Assembly (NCBI RefSeq): GCF_003967595.1 | Contig: NZ_BIFW01000012.1 | Location: forward strand, 1 to 61,272 | Direction: 5' to 3' | DNA: 61,272 nucleotides | DNA from: Companilactobacillus musae | GTDB lineage: Bacteria > Bacillota > Bacilli > Lactobacillales > Lactobacillaceae | In this document: piece by piece, positions 36,037-45,969 of the stretch | Layout of the letters: each line of letters starts with the position of its first letter | Numbering within the stretch: the stretch's first letter is position 1 | Notes under the pieces: model-generated | The model's input: only the letters and a program-made list of their open reading frames with translations | Databases searched by the model: none | What the model was told of the DNA's origin: nothing | Made by a program: the position numbers and the translations under genes

Positions 36037-36077
36037 ATTTAAATTCTCCTTTTATTTGAATTTTCGTTAAGGATGTC

Positions 36078-36227
36078 GTCCTCCGTAACAAAGAAAATTG
36101 AGCTGGAACGTAGTGGGCACGAATTTGAACCGATTCTACGAATCGTTTCAAATCTCGGCCTTTATCTAAGTTGCTTCGCCACTAAGATAAACTTCACTAC
36201 TGAGCCCATTTTTTTGTTGCTCCGGAC
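36078..36227 (-). repeat. structured intergenic repeat, copy C, in the putative 5' leader of queA
   Basis: Read on the minus strand, this 150-nt copy has ends almost identical to copy A (GTCCGGAGCAACAAA, CTCAGTAGTGAA, CGTGCCCACTACG). Both internal hairpins differ in sequence while keeping pairing: TTTATCT/AGATAAA, and ATTTGAA.CGATTC/GAATCG.TTCAAAT. The outer helix is GTCC/GGAC. It lies between a predicted promoter and queA, so it may be transcribed as leader RNA. The rest of the gap (36228-36436) is AT-rich with no gene. Confidence 0.85.
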
Positions 36228-36267
36228 TGGGATTTTGTTTACTTTCTATTTCTACGATTAACTAAAA

Positions 36268-36297
36268 AGTATATTATCACGATTCATAATATAACAA
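36268..36297 (-). promoter_or_regulatory. predicted promoter of queA-tgt-yajC
   Basis: On the minus strand, TTGTTA (36292-36297) and TATACT (36268-36273) are 18 bases apart. Transcription would begin near 36260 and pass through repeat copy C before queA. Confidence 0.5.
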
Positions 36298-36436
36298 TAT
36301 AATATTTATAAATACTATCTATCCATAAAGAATCAGAAGATTCTTATTACTATTCATTGTTATTTTAACTAGCAATCATAGAACGCTTAACTTATATCCA
36401 CAGAGATTTTGCGGACGACGAAATCCTTTAGACACT

Positions 36437-36464
36437 AAAACGAGTAAATTGCTTTACTCGTTTT
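36437..36464 (-). terminator. terminator overlapping the ruvB stop codon
   Basis: AAAACGAGTAAA and TTTACTCGTTTT form a perfect 12-base stem with a four-base loop. The TAA stop of ruvB is part of the stem. This splits ruvAB from queA-tgt-yajC transcriptionally. Confidence 0.85.
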
Positions 36465-37491
36465 GGTCAGGATATGGCATCCCCATGTGTTCATAACCTT
36501 TTCTTGTTACAACACGACCCTTAGCAGTTCTCTTCAAGAATCCCATTTGCATAAGATATGGTTCATAAACTTCTTCAATTGTTTCTTGTTCTTCACCAAT
36601 ATTGGCGGCTATAACTTTTAGCCCCACTGGACCTCCATTATATAGCTCAATAATCATTTCCAATATTCGTCTATCAATATGATCTAAACCTGCATCATCA
36701 ACTTGTAATTGGTTCAAAGCTGATTCTGCCATGTCGTAATCAATCGTATCTTTATTAGCTACTTGAGCAAAATCACGAACTCGTTTTAATAAACGGTTTG
36801 CAATTCTTGGCGTTCCTCGTGATCTTCGTGCAATCTCGTGGGCACCTTCTTCATCAACATTAATATTTAAGACATTGGCTGAACGGAAAACAATCTTAGA
36901 TAATTCATCTATGGTATAGTACTCCATTCTCTCGACAATTCCAAACCGATCTCTTAAAGGAGCAGAAAGTTTTCCGGCCGCTGTGGTTGCACCAATCAAA
37001 GTATAAGGTACTAGTTGATGATGCAATGAGCGTGACTCACTACCTTGTCCAACAATGATATCAATATAGAAATCTTCCATAGCTGAATACAATACTTCTT
37101 CAACAGCTCTGGGCATACGATGAATTTCATCAATGAATAACACGTCACCTGGTTCCAATTCATCTAAAACAGCAACTAAATCGCCTGATTTTTCAATTGA
37201 AGGTCCGGTAGTCGTATGGATATTGACACCCATTTCATTAGCGATAATCATCGCCAAAGTAGTTTTACCTAGCCCGGGAGGACCATAAAGTAACACATGA
37301 TCTAAAGTTTGCTGACGCTGTTTAGCGGCTTTAATGTAGACATCTAATTCTTTTTTTGCTTTTTCTTGTCCTAAGTATTGATCAAAACTTTGGGGGCGCA
37401 ATGTTTGTTCAACGATATCTTCAATATTGTCAATTGAATCAGCATCTGTTAAACGTTCACTATCATTCTCGTTATTTTCGATTTTTGACAC
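36454..37491 (-). CDS. ruvB: Holliday junction branch migration helicase RuvB
   Basis: The 345-residue AAA+ motor has Walker [16 protein letters not shown], Walker B DEIHRM, sensor residues around [18 protein letters not shown], and a C-terminal winged helix. With RuvA it drives branch migration. It follows ruvA by 23 bases. Confidence 0.97.
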   Translation of the reverse strand: MSKIENNENDSERLTDADSIDNIEDIVEQTLRPQSFDQYLGQEKAKKELDVYIKAAKQRQQTLDHVLLYGPPGLGKTTLAMIIANEMGVNIHTTTGPSIEKSGDLVAVLDELEPGDVLFIDEIHRMPRAVEEVLYSAMEDFYIDIIVGQGSESRSLHHQLVPYTLIGATTAAGKLSAPLRDRFGIVERMEYYTIDELSKIVFRSANVLNINVDEEGAHEIARRSRGTPRIANRLLKRVRDFAQVANKDTIDYDMAESALNQLQVDDAGLDHIDRRILEMIIELYNGGPVGLKVIAANIGEEQETIEEVYEPYLMQMGFLKRTAKGRVVTRKGYEHMGMPYPDQNE

Positions 37492-37514
37492 TCCCTTCCA
37501 TATATTAATTAGTT

Positions 37515-38105
37515 TTATTTACTTAATAATTTCAAACCGGTACGTAGGTATTCATCAGCACTCTTGAGATTTTCCTTTTCAAGCTGTGACTTAACTTTAC
37601 TAATTTCTTTAGCTGAATAACCCAATGATTCTAAAGCGGCCAATCCATCTTCTAATTCTTGATTCCCACTGCTAAATTGAACAGGTGCTTCACCTAAAGT
37701 CATCTGACCTTCGGCTGTAAACTTACCTGACAGATCCAAGATAATTTGTTGAGCAGTTTTCTTACCAATTTTAGGAAACTTAGTTAAAAACTTAACGTCA
37801 TCATTTTCAATAGCATGAATCAAGCCTTGTAAATCTTGACCTGCCAATATAGCTAAAGCACTCTTAGGACCGATTCCAGAAACGCTAATTAAATGTAGAA
37901 AAATATTTTTCTCATTCAAATCATAAAATCCATAAAGTGATTGTTCATTATCACGGACAATCTGTTCAACGTAAACTCTTGCTTCTTGATTTTCTTCATA
38001 ACGGTAAGGGTTAGCAACTTGAACTTTATAGCCGACACCTTGAACATCCACCACGATATATGAAGGGGTAACTGTTGCTATCAAACCTTTTAAATATTCA
38101 TACAT
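37515..38105 (-). CDS. ruvA: Holliday junction-binding protein RuvA
   Basis: The 196-residue protein has an N-terminal OB fold ([20 protein letters not shown]), two helix-hairpin-helix motifs ([12 protein letters not shown] and [14 protein letters not shown]), and a C-terminal RuvB-binding domain ([14 protein letters not shown]). It starts two bases after the mutL stop. Confidence 0.96.
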   Translation of the reverse strand: MYEYLKGLIATVTPSYIVVDVQGVGYKVQVANPYRYEENQEARVYVEQIVRDNEQSLYGFYDLNEKNIFLHLISVSGIGPKSALAILAGQDLQGLIHAIENDDVKFLTKFPKIGKKTAQQIILDLSGKFTAEGQMTLGEAPVQFSSGNQELEDGLAALESLGYSAKEISKVKSQLEKENLKSADEYLRTGLKLLSK

Positions 38106-38107
38106 AA

Positions 38108-40036
38108 TTATTCACTCTCTCTTGTATCATGTGGATCTTGGATTCTCTTAAACATTTTTTCGAGATCTTTATTACTGAATTCTACCAAGACAGGACGTCC
38201 ATGAGGACAGTTATATGGATTCTCAGCTTTGGTTAAATTATGAAGCAACTGTACAGCCTCGCGGTCGTCAATATGATGGTTAGCTTTGATAGCCCTTTTA
38301 CAGCTCATCATAATGGCGTTTTTTTCACGAAAACTTGCAACACTGATTTTAGAATCATTCAAAACATAGTCAACCATTTCCTTAATAGTAGATTCTTCTT
38401 GTCCGGGAACAAACCAAGTAGGATGCGTATTGACTACAAAACTATTTTGTCCAAAATCTTCCAGATACAGACCAATACTTTCAAGAATCGGTTTTTTTTC
38501 TTTAATCAAGATACTTTCCGAATTAGGGTAATCTAACACAATTGGCACTAGTAGTTTTTGTTGATCATTTGAAACTTTACCAATCTCTTTACGATAATAT
38601 TCATAATTAACACGTTCTTGAGCGGCATGTTGATCTATTAAGTAAAAACCATCCTGGCTTTCAGCTACTAAATAAGTTCCGTGAATTTGACCTATATAAC
38701 GTAAGTCTGGAAAATCCGATTCCTTAGTTGGCTGTTCTTCATTTCCCTTGCTATCAATTACATTGACCTTTTCAGATACTTCCTGTTCCAAGCGTTGATC
38801 CCAAGCATGTAAATGTTTGAGATCTTTAAAAATTGGCATCCCTGTCATTGGAGTTTCAACTCGCTGATCTATTTCCGGTTCTTGATACTCTGGACCGGGT
38901 TCTGCTGTTGCGGTTGACAATGGTTCACTGATTTTATCAATTGTTTCTAAATCATCGAAACTAATCTGTTCAGGCTTATACGTATCAACCTTAGGAGTTA
39001 TTGATTTTTTGCCTAAATTCTTTACCGCATCTGGAATCAAATTTTGATTAGATAAACGTTGTCTAATACCATCACTAATCAAATCGCCGATATGTCCTTC
39101 ATTGGATAACCGTACTTCTTGCTTAGTAGGATGAACATTAATATCAACTAGACTAGGGTCCATCGTAATATCAATCACCGCAATTGGAAAACGTGCCACC
39201 ATTAACTTAGAGCCATAACCTCGAATGACCGCATTAGTTAATTGGAAGTTCCTGATATAACGACCATTGAGGATTAAAGAAATATAGGAGCGATTGGAAC
39301 GAGTGGTATCAGGTTTTGAAAAGTAACCCTTAATCTCATAATCAGGATCAGAATTTTCAAAATCTAACATATGACTAGCAATCGTCCGTCCATAAATACC
39401 GGCAATTGTCTGTTGTAAGTTATCATTACCGGAAGTCCAAATTAAATCCTTGCCTTCATGAATCAGTCGAAAAGAAATATCAGGATGTCCCATGGCCAGC
39501 CGATCAACAATATCAACGATCTTATTTAATTCCGTATGTAATGATTTAACATACTTTAGGCGAGCTGGCGTATTGAAGAACAAATCTTCAACCGTCATTG
39601 TAGTTCCCCTAGAACGAGCAAAAGTTTCCTTTTTAACTAATTCATTACCAGAGAATTTTGCCCGAGTTGCCGACTTACCATCAGTACTAGATACCACGGT
39701 AAGCTTAGAAACAGAAGCGATACTAGCTAACGCCTCACCTCGAAAACCAAGTGTTTTCACATTGAACAAATCATGATCGGTTAAAATCTTGCTAGTCGTA
39801 TGCGGTAAAAAGGCGACCTCAACATCATCAGCTGAAATCCCCTTACCATTATCATTAACTTCGATTGACTTGATACCTGATTGCTTAACTGTAATTAAAA
39901 CTTGTGTTGCTTTGGCATCGATGGAATTTTCCACCAGCTCTTTAACGACTGATGCTGGGCGTTCAATAACTTCCCCAGCCGCAATCTGGTTACTTAATTC
40001 AACTGGTAGTTCATGAATAATACCCACTTTTTCCAC
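38108..40036 (-). CDS. mutL: DNA mismatch repair protein MutL
   Basis: The 642-residue protein has an N-terminal GHKL ATPase (VVKELVENSIDA, DNGKGI, TLGFRGEALASI). A C-terminal endonuclease domain carries DQHAAQERVNYE (the DQHAx2Ex4E metal motif) and CPHGRPVL. It therefore belongs to the nicking MutL type found in organisms without MutH. It begins seven bases after mutS. Confidence 0.97.
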   Translation of the reverse strand: MEKVGIIHELPVELSNQIAAGEVIERPASVVKELVENSIDAKATQVLITVKQSGIKSIEVNDNGKGISADDVEVAFLPHTTSKILTDHDLFNVKTLGFRGEALASIASVSKLTVVSSTDGKSATRAKFSGNELVKKETFARSRGTTMTVEDLFFNTPARLKYVKSLHTELNKIVDIVDRLAMGHPDISFRLIHEGKDLIWTSGNDNLQQTIAGIYGRTIASHMLDFENSDPDYEIKGYFSKPDTTRSNRSYISLILNGRYIRNFQLTNAVIRGYGSKLMVARFPIAVIDITMDPSLVDINVHPTKQEVRLSNEGHIGDLISDGIRQRLSNQNLIPDAVKNLGKKSITPKVDTYKPEQISFDDLETIDKISEPLSTATAEPGPEYQEPEIDQRVETPMTGMPIFKDLKHLHAWDQRLEQEVSEKVNVIDSKGNEEQPTKESDFPDLRYIGQIHGTYLVAESQDGFYLIDQHAAQERVNYEYYRKEIGKVSNDQQKLLVPIVLDYPNSESILIKEKKPILESIGLYLEDFGQNSFVVNTHPTWFVPGQEESTIKEMVDYVLNDSKISVASFREKNAIMMSCKRAIKANHHIDDREAVQLLHNLTKAENPYNCPHGRPVLVEFSNKDLEKMFKRIQDPHDTRESE

Positions 40037-40042
40037 CTTCTT

Positions 40043-42670
40043 TTATTTCAATTTCTTTTGCCATTTATAAAGTAAATTAATTGCCTCGATTGGCGTGATT
40101 CCCATTAAATCTTGATCACCAATCTCTTTAATAACTTGAGTTTCTTTATTAGACAACTTCGTAGTCTTTTTCGTAACTTCTGGGAATAGCGACAATTGTT
40201 GTTCATCGTCTTCTTCCGGTTCAGCTTTCACTGCCACTTCAGGAATAGATTCTGTAGCAACTGGTTCATGTATGCTTTCAGAAGTTGTTGTATGAACCGA
40301 AGTTTCTTCTAAACTGCTCAAAATCTTACTTGCACGTTGTAAAACATCATTTGGTAATCCCGCTAATTTAGCAACATGAATACCATAAGATTTATCCGCT
40401 GGTCCTGGCAAAACTTTATGTAAGAATACTAAATCACCGTTTTCTTCTGATGCATCAACATGAACATTTCTTAATCCTGGTAACTGACTCTCTAACTCAG
40501 TCAATTCATGATAGTGAGTTGAGAAAAGAGTCATAGCTTTAACATGTTTGTCGATATATTCGATAATCGCCTGTGCCAGAGCCATCCCGTCATAAGTGGC
40601 AGTTCCTCGACCAATTTCATCAAAGATGATCAAACTGTTAGGAGTTGCGTTCTTCAAAGCATCATTGGCTTCACGCATTTCAACCATGAAAGTACTGTCA
40701 CCAGAGATCAAATCATCGGCAGCACCAATACGAGTGAAGATGTGATCGAAAATAGGAAGTTTAGCACCATCAGCTGGTACAAAACAACCAATTTGAGCCA
40801 TGATAACAGTCAATGCCATCTGACGCATATAAGTACTCTTACCAGACATATTAGGACCAGTAATCAACAAAATATCCGTTTTATCATCAAATCTAACATC
40901 ATTAGGAATATAACTATTATTACTTAACACCTTTTCCACAACCGGGTGTCGACCATTGGTGATCTGCAATTCATGCTTATCCACAAACTCAGGTGCCACA
41001 TAATGATACTCTTCACTGACGACCGCAAAACTTTGAAGAACATCCAGTCTGGATAAGATATTAGCCAATGATTGAATCCGTCTGATTTGATCTTTGATTT
41101 TCTTTCTGATCTCGTCAAACAAGTGATATTCCAAACTCTTAGACTTCTCTTCAGCTTCCAAAATCAAACTTTCTTTATCTTTCAATTCTGGCGTAATGTA
41201 TCTTTCAGCATTAACTAAAGTCTGTTTTCTCTGATAGCGATCTTCTGGAACCTTGTCGATATTAGCACGACTAACTTCAATATAATATCCAAAGACCTTG
41301 TTATAACCAATCTTCAAATTATTGATACCAGTCAATTCTTGTTCCTTAGCCTTCAAAGTTGCCAACCATTGCTTACCATTCTTAGAGGCATCAAGATATT
41401 TGTCCAATTGGTCGTTATAACCTTCCTTGATTAAACCACCGCCGGTAATTGAAATAGGAGCTTCTTCAACAATAGCTTTGTCGATCAGCTCACGAATATC
41501 GGCTACTTCATCAATCTTTTCCACATAGGTTGTTAATTCATCGTCACCAATGTCTAAAAGAATTGATTTAATCTCAGGAACTTGTTCCAAAGATGTTTTC
41601 AATTGAATCAAATCACGTCCATTGACAGTTCCGTACGCAACTCGACCAGCTAATCGTTCCAAATCATATACTTTAGTTAAATAATCTTGGAATGATGATC
41701 TTTGGAAATAATTGTCTAAAAAGACTTGCACGAAATGCTGACGTTGCTTTAATTTCTCAACACTGATCAATGGACGAGCTAACCATTGCTTTAACAAACG
41801 GCTACCCATCGCTGTTTTAGTTTCATCTAAGAGCCATAGTAGCGTTCCTGACTTCTTATTAGTACGGATATTTTTGAACAACTCCAAATTACTTTGAGCC
41901 GAATGATCCATTAAAAGGTAGGAAGAAGTTTCATATGATTGAGCTGGTTTTAAATGATCCAATGAACGCATCTGCGTCTTGATCAAATAACTTATCAACA
42001 ACTTAACAGTGGATACTTCCATGTTTGAACTAATCTGTGAGAAATCGAAGCTGTAATTGTCGTCTAATTCATCCAATTTGGAAATCAAAATGCCATATTT
42101 GCGCAATCGATCGAGATACTTTTGTGGAAAACTTCCAGAAACAACAGTTTCCTTAGTATCTAAGTTCTGTAACTCATTAGTTAAATCTAATTGACTATCG
42201 ACAGTTGTTACTTTAACTTCACCTGTTGATAAGTCGGCATAGGCAAGCCCAAAGATATTCTTTTGAGCGGTGATTGCTGTAATATAGTTGTTTTCTTTTG
42301 CTTGATCAGACTTATCCATGATCGTGCCGGGCGTAACCACTCGAGTAACACCACGTCTAACCATTTTACCTTGAGCGTCAGCTGGATTCTCTAATTGATC
42401 ACAGACAGCTACTTTGTAGCCTTTATCCACAAGTGTATCAATATAACCCTCAATAGCATGATGCGGTACTCCACACATTGGAATACCTTCATCAGCTTTT
42501 TTATTTCGTGAAGTTAAAGTCAACTCTAAAATTTGTGATCCCTTAACTGCATCGTCATAGAACATTTCATAGAAATCACCAACCCGGTATAACAAAAAAG
42601 CATCTGGATATTGTTTCTTATACTCCAGATATTGCTCCATCATTGGTGTTTCTTTAGTTTTTTGTGGCAT
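40043..42670 (-). CDS. mutS: DNA mismatch recognition protein MutS
   Basis: The 875-residue protein has the mismatch-reading Phe-X-Glu motif (VGDFYEMF) in domain I, Walker [16 protein letters not shown], Walker [20 protein letters not shown] and [10 protein letters not shown]. It forms an operon with mutL and, upstream, ymdB. Confidence 0.97.
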   Translation of the reverse strand: MPQKTKETPMMEQYLEYKKQYPDAFLLYRVGDFYEMFYDDAVKGSQILELTLTSRNKKADEGIPMCGVPHHAIEGYIDTLVDKGYKVAVCDQLENPADAQGKMVRRGVTRVVTPGTIMDKSDQAKENNYITAITAQKNIFGLAYADLSTGEVKVTTVDSQLDLTNELQNLDTKETVVSGSFPQKYLDRLRKYGILISKLDELDDNYSFDFSQISSNMEVSTVKLLISYLIKTQMRSLDHLKPAQSYETSSYLLMDHSAQSNLELFKNIRTNKKSGTLLWLLDETKTAMGSRLLKQWLARPLISVEKLKQRQHFVQVFLDNYFQRSSFQDYLTKVYDLERLAGRVAYGTVNGRDLIQLKTSLEQVPEIKSILLDIGDDELTTYVEKIDEVADIRELIDKAIVEEAPISITGGGLIKEGYNDQLDKYLDASKNGKQWLATLKAKEQELTGINNLKIGYNKVFGYYIEVSRANIDKVPEDRYQRKQTLVNAERYITPELKDKESLILEAEEKSKSLEYHLFDEIRKKIKDQIRRIQSLANILSRLDVLQSFAVVSEEYHYVAPEFVDKHELQITNGRHPVVEKVLSNNSYIPNDVRFDDKTDILLITGPNMSGKSTYMRQMALTVIMAQIGCFVPADGAKLPIFDHIFTRIGAADDLISGDSTFMVEMREANDALKNATPNSLIIFDEIGRGTATYDGMALAQAIIEYIDKHVKAMTLFSTHYHELTELESQLPGLRNVHVDASEENGDLVFLHKVLPGPADKSYGIHVAKLAGLPNDVLQRASKILSSLEETSVHTTTSESIHEPVATESIPEVAVKAEPEEDDEQQLSLFPEVTKKTTKLSNKETQVIKEIGDQDLMGITPIEAINLLYKWQKKLK

Positions 42671-42683
42671 AAGTTCCCTCCAC

Positions 42684-43487
42684 TTAGTTTAAGAAATTTT
42701 GATTGTTTGGTGTAATAACGTAATTCTTGATGCTACGTGCATAGTTCGTTTTATCATTGATCTCAACAACACAGAAATTAATTTGCATCCGACCATCTTC
42801 ATCGACATCGAATTTATTTGGACGTTGGGTTAAGAAACGGTTGATAATTGGTTCCTTCTTGTCACCAAGAATACCATCGTACGAACCAGTCATCCCAACA
42901 TCAGTTAACAAAGCTGTCTGCTTGTTGATAACCTGTGCATCATTTGTTTGGACATGCGTATGAGTTCCAACAACTGCTGATACACGACCAACCATATAAT
43001 TAGCAAAAGCAATTTTTTCACTGGTTGTTTCGGCATGGAAATCGACAAACTTAACAGCGTCTTCATCCATTGATGAAATCAACTTGTCAGCAGCAATAAA
43101 TGGGTTATCTAAAGGCTGCATCAAAGCTGTTCCCATCATGTTAATAACATAAACTTTTTTAGTATTTACTTTAATTTCAAGATATCCACGTCCTGGAACA
43201 TTTTTTCCAGAAAAATTATATGGGCGCAAAATATTTTTCTTAGGATCGTCAATAAAATCTAAAATTTCACGTTTATCCCAAGTATGATTTCCCCCCGTAA
43301 CAACGTCAGCTCCAGCACGAGTGATCTTTTGATAATCAGGTTCTTTGGTCCCTTTACCACCAGCAGCATTCTCGCCATTAACAATGGTTAATTGTGGTTT
43401 GACCTTCTTTTTGATTTCAGGTAGATATGTTTCAATCGCCTTAATGCCGACAGAACCTACGACATCTCCTACGAAGAGTATTTTCAT
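42684..43487 (-). CDS. ymdB: YmdB family metallophosphoesterase (2',3'-cyclic nucleotide phosphodiesterase)
   Basis: The 267-residue protein has motifs [40 protein letters not shown] and [10 protein letters not shown]. In Bacillus, YmdB hydrolyses 2',3'-cNMP and affects biofilm and sporulation gene expression. It is commonly followed by mutS-mutL. A minus-strand terminator lies upstream at 43542-43566, so transcription of the repair operon starts just ahead of ymdB. Confidence 0.93.
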   Translation of the reverse strand: MKILFVGDVVGSVGIKAIETYLPEIKKKVKPQLTIVNGENAAGGKGTKEPDYQKITRAGADVVTGGNHTWDKREILDFIDDPKKNILRPYNFSGKNVPGRGYLEIKVNTKKVYVINMMGTALMQPLDNPFIAADKLISSMDEDAVKFVDFHAETTSEKIAFANYMVGRVSAVVGTHTHVQTNDAQVINKQTALLTDVGMTGSYDGILGDKKEPIINRFLTQRPNKFDVDEDGRMQINFCVVEINDKTNYARSIKNYVITPNNQNFLN

Positions 43488-43541
43488 TATATTTTATCCC
43501 CAATCTTTACCTATGATATTGTATCAATTTTGACGAGAATT

Positions 43542-43566
43542 AAAAAGACCAGACGAACGTCTGGTC
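43542..43566 (-). terminator. terminator upstream of ymdB, for a leftward transcript
   Basis: GACCAGACG and CGTCTGGTC pair perfectly and are followed on the minus strand by TTTTTAATT. No intact minus-strand gene lies just upstream before hsdS at 45964. The terminator may have belonged to a neighbour displaced when the restriction island formed. The remaining 43567-43716 is AT-rich with no gene. Confidence 0.75.
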
Positions 43567-43716
43567 GTATATTTTAACACTTAAAAACTTCTTTTTATAT
43601 TCAGAAGCAAATTTTATTTTCTACTTAATAATAGCTTCAAATAGAATCTTTTATTTTAAATATAATTGTATTTATTGTAATTAACGTTTGTTGCTCCAAA
43701 TAAATAATCAAATTTA

Positions 43717-44898
43717 TTGATTTTTATAACTACTTTTTGTACTAAAACTTGGGAACAACGTTATTTAGGTGACTTGTATAAAAAGAATATTGAAAAAAAT
43801 AAAAATCAGTTCAAAGAAGATAAAACAATCTCCATTTCCTCAATGAAGTTTAACAGATCAGGGAATGGTGCCAAAGAATCCTCTTTGTCTAACTATAAGG
43901 TACTACGAATAGGCGATATTGCATTTGAAGGTCATAAAAATAAAGAATTTTCATTTGGAAGATTTGTTCTAAATGACGTAGGCGATGGCATAATGTCTCC
44001 AAGGTTTACAACATTGAGACCTATATATCATCAGAATATTAATTATTGGAAATACTACATACATAATGAAAGAATTATGCAAAAAGTTCTAGTTAGAAGT
44101 ACAAAATTAGGAACAATGATGAATGAATTGGTTGTTAATGATTTTTATAAACAAGCAATTTTGGTACCTAGTTCTGAAGAACAAAGAAGTATCGGAGAAT
44201 TATTAAGCACAATAGATGTAATTATTACTCTACAACAACGGCAGTTAGACTTATATAAGAAACTCAAGAAAGGATTATTGCAGAAACTATTCCCTAAAGA
44301 TGGGGAAAAGGTACCTAAAGTAAGATTTGCTGATTTCCATGATGATTGGAAGCAGTTTAAGCTTAAGGAGCTAGGAGATATACAAACGGGAAATACTCCT
44401 TCAACTTCAGACGAAAATAATTATAGTAATAATGGAATGATGTGGGTAACACCAACTGATATTGATTCTCTATTAATTTCCAATACATCCAAAAAACTTT
44501 CTAAATTAGGCCAATCTAAAGCTAGAATTGCAAAAAGAGGATCTGTTTTAGTAACATGTATAGCTAGTATTGGTAAAAATACATTAATTACAGAAGATGC
44601 TAGCTTCAATCAACAAATTAACTCTTTAACACCTTCATCAAAAAACAATTCATATTTTCTTTTAACACAATCATCACAATGGTCGAAAAAGATGAAATAC
44701 ATTGCGGCTTCTGGAACAATGCAAATTGTAAATAAAAAAGATTTTTCAAATATAGAAACCTATGTACCCAGTTTAAATGAACAAAATGAAATGGGATTAT
44801 TGTTCAAAAAGTTGGATTGGATTATTATTTTATATCAGAACAAAATTAATAAACAAAAGCTCTTAAAGAAGTATCTACTACAAAATTTATTTATTTAG
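43717..44898 (+). pseudogene. silent type I restriction specificity (hsdS) cassette
   Basis: The open frame encodes an almost complete HsdS with two target recognition domains (about 15-180 and 210-370), each followed by a conserved helix (QRQLDLYKKLKKGLLQKLF and NKINKQKLLKKYLLQNLF). It lacks a credible start: the first codon is TTG without a Shine-Dalgarno sequence. It also lacks the first ~20 residues of a normal HsdS. Homology to the active gene begins exactly at the WEQ codons. It faces the active hsdS across a recombinase gene. I read it as a donor cassette for specificity switching. Confidence 0.8.
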
Positions 44899-44911
44899 CA
44901 AAACTAAATGC

Positions 44912-44962
44912 TATAATTTTAAACTTCTGGATAATAAATACTGGTATCTAAATTTAATACCA
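44912..44962 (+). promoter_or_regulatory. promoter and inverted repeat ahead of the recombinase
   Basis: TATAAT (44912-44917) is a candidate -10. A perfect inverted repeat TGGTAT...ATACCA (44942-44962) lies between it and the ribosome binding site GGAGG. The repeat could be an operator or a recombinase binding site. Confidence 0.4.
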
Positions 44963-44987
44963 TATAAATTATTCGGAGGTTTTTTCT

Positions 44988-45914
44988 ATGCCCAGAACTA
45001 AATCATCACAATTATTTTATAAGTATTATGAAGAATGGATTGAATTGTACAAAGTTAATGCTATTAGATCAATAACTTTAGATAAATACTATATGTGTCT
45101 AAAATGGATCACTAAACTGGCTCCAGAATTAAAATTAAATGATTTGAATCGTCGAACCTATCAGAAATTAATCAATGACTATGCTTTAGAACATGAGAAA
45201 CAAACAACCCAAGATTTCCACCATCAAGTAAAAAGTGCAATTATAGATGCTTTAGACGAAGGATTAATCAAGCAGAATCCTACTCGAAAAATTGTTATTA
45301 AAGGTAAAAAACCAGGTAATAAAAAGCCAAAATTTTTAAATCAATATGAGTTACAACAACTAATTAGGAAACTTGATTTAGGAACAGAATTAAATTGGGA
45401 TTGGTATATTTTACTAGTGGCTAAAACTGGATTGAGATTTGCGGAAGCATTGGCAATTACTCCAAAAGATTTTGACTTTACCAAGCAGTTATTAAGTGTC
45501 AACAAAACTTGGAATTATCGAGCAACAACGGGTGGTTTTCAACCAACAAAAAATTTTTCGTCAAATAGAAAAGTTCAACTTGATTGGCAGATTGCTATGC
45601 AATTTTCACAATTAGTAAAGGATTTACCTGAAGATGAACCGATTTTCGTTAAACAACGTGTCTTTAATTCGACCGTAAACAATCGCCTAACGGTTCTATG
45701 TAAGCGTGCTCAAGTCCCCGTCATAACTGTTCATGGACTCAGACATACTCACGCTTCGATTCTCTTGTTTGCTGGCGTTTCAATTGCCAGTGTTGCGAGA
45801 AGACTTGGACATTCTAATATGACTACTACTCAAGATACTTATCTTCATATTATTCAAGAATTAGAAACACAAGATGGAGAAAAAATAATGCGACAAATGG
45901 CTCAGCTAATGTAG
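44988..45914 (+). CDS. tyrosine recombinase adjacent to hsdS
   Basis: The 308-residue integrase/XerD-like protein has an N-terminal SAM-like DNA-binding domain (about 1-100). The catalytic domain shows Arg in KTGLRFAEAL, HxxR in HGLRHTHASIL, a second His in RRLGHSNMTT and the Tyr in DTYLHI. Recombinases of this type next to hsdS genes invert specificity cassettes in other lactic acid bacteria. No phage genes surround it, which favours a local role. RBS GGAGG precedes the ATG. Confidence 0.88.
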   Translation: MPRTKSSQLFYKYYEEWIELYKVNAIRSITLDKYYMCLKWITKLAPELKLNDLNRRTYQKLINDYALEHEKQTTQDFHHQVKSAIIDALDEGLIKQNPTRKIVIKGKKPGNKKPKFLNQYELQQLIRKLDLGTELNWDWYILLVAKTGLRFAEALAITPKDFDFTKQLLSVNKTWNYRATTGGFQPTKNFSSNRKVQLDWQIAMQFSQLVKDLPEDEPIFVKQRVFNSTVNNRLTVLCKRAQVPVITVHGLRHTHASILLFAGVSIASVARRLGHSNMTTTQDTYLHIIQELETQDGEKIMRQMAQLM

Positions 45915-45969
45915 CAAAAAAAACAAACATGGCAACATATAAATTGTTATGTTTGTTTTTTTGCTACAT
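45909..45969. terminator. shared convergent terminator containing both stop codons
   Basis: The arms at 45909-45930 and 45949-45969 are complementary over 21-22 bases, with one bulged base in an A/T run. The left arm starts with ATGTAG, the last two codons of the recombinase. The right arm starts, on the minus strand, with ATGTAG, the last two codons of hsdS. The symmetry serves both genes. Confidence 0.88.

Noticed and set aside
36078-36227. A preQ1 riboswitch in front of queA
   Set aside because: The structure here is one copy of a family repeated at three other loci unrelated to queuosine, so it is not a gene-specific riboswitch.
43717-44898. The plus-strand hsdS as an expressed gene
   Set aside because: It has no ribosome binding site and no usable start codon, and it lacks the N-terminal residues present in the active copy.
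44988-45914. Prophage integrase marking an attachment site
   Set aside because: No phage genes or tRNA lie near, and the gene sits precisely between two hsdS copies, so a local inversion role explains it better.
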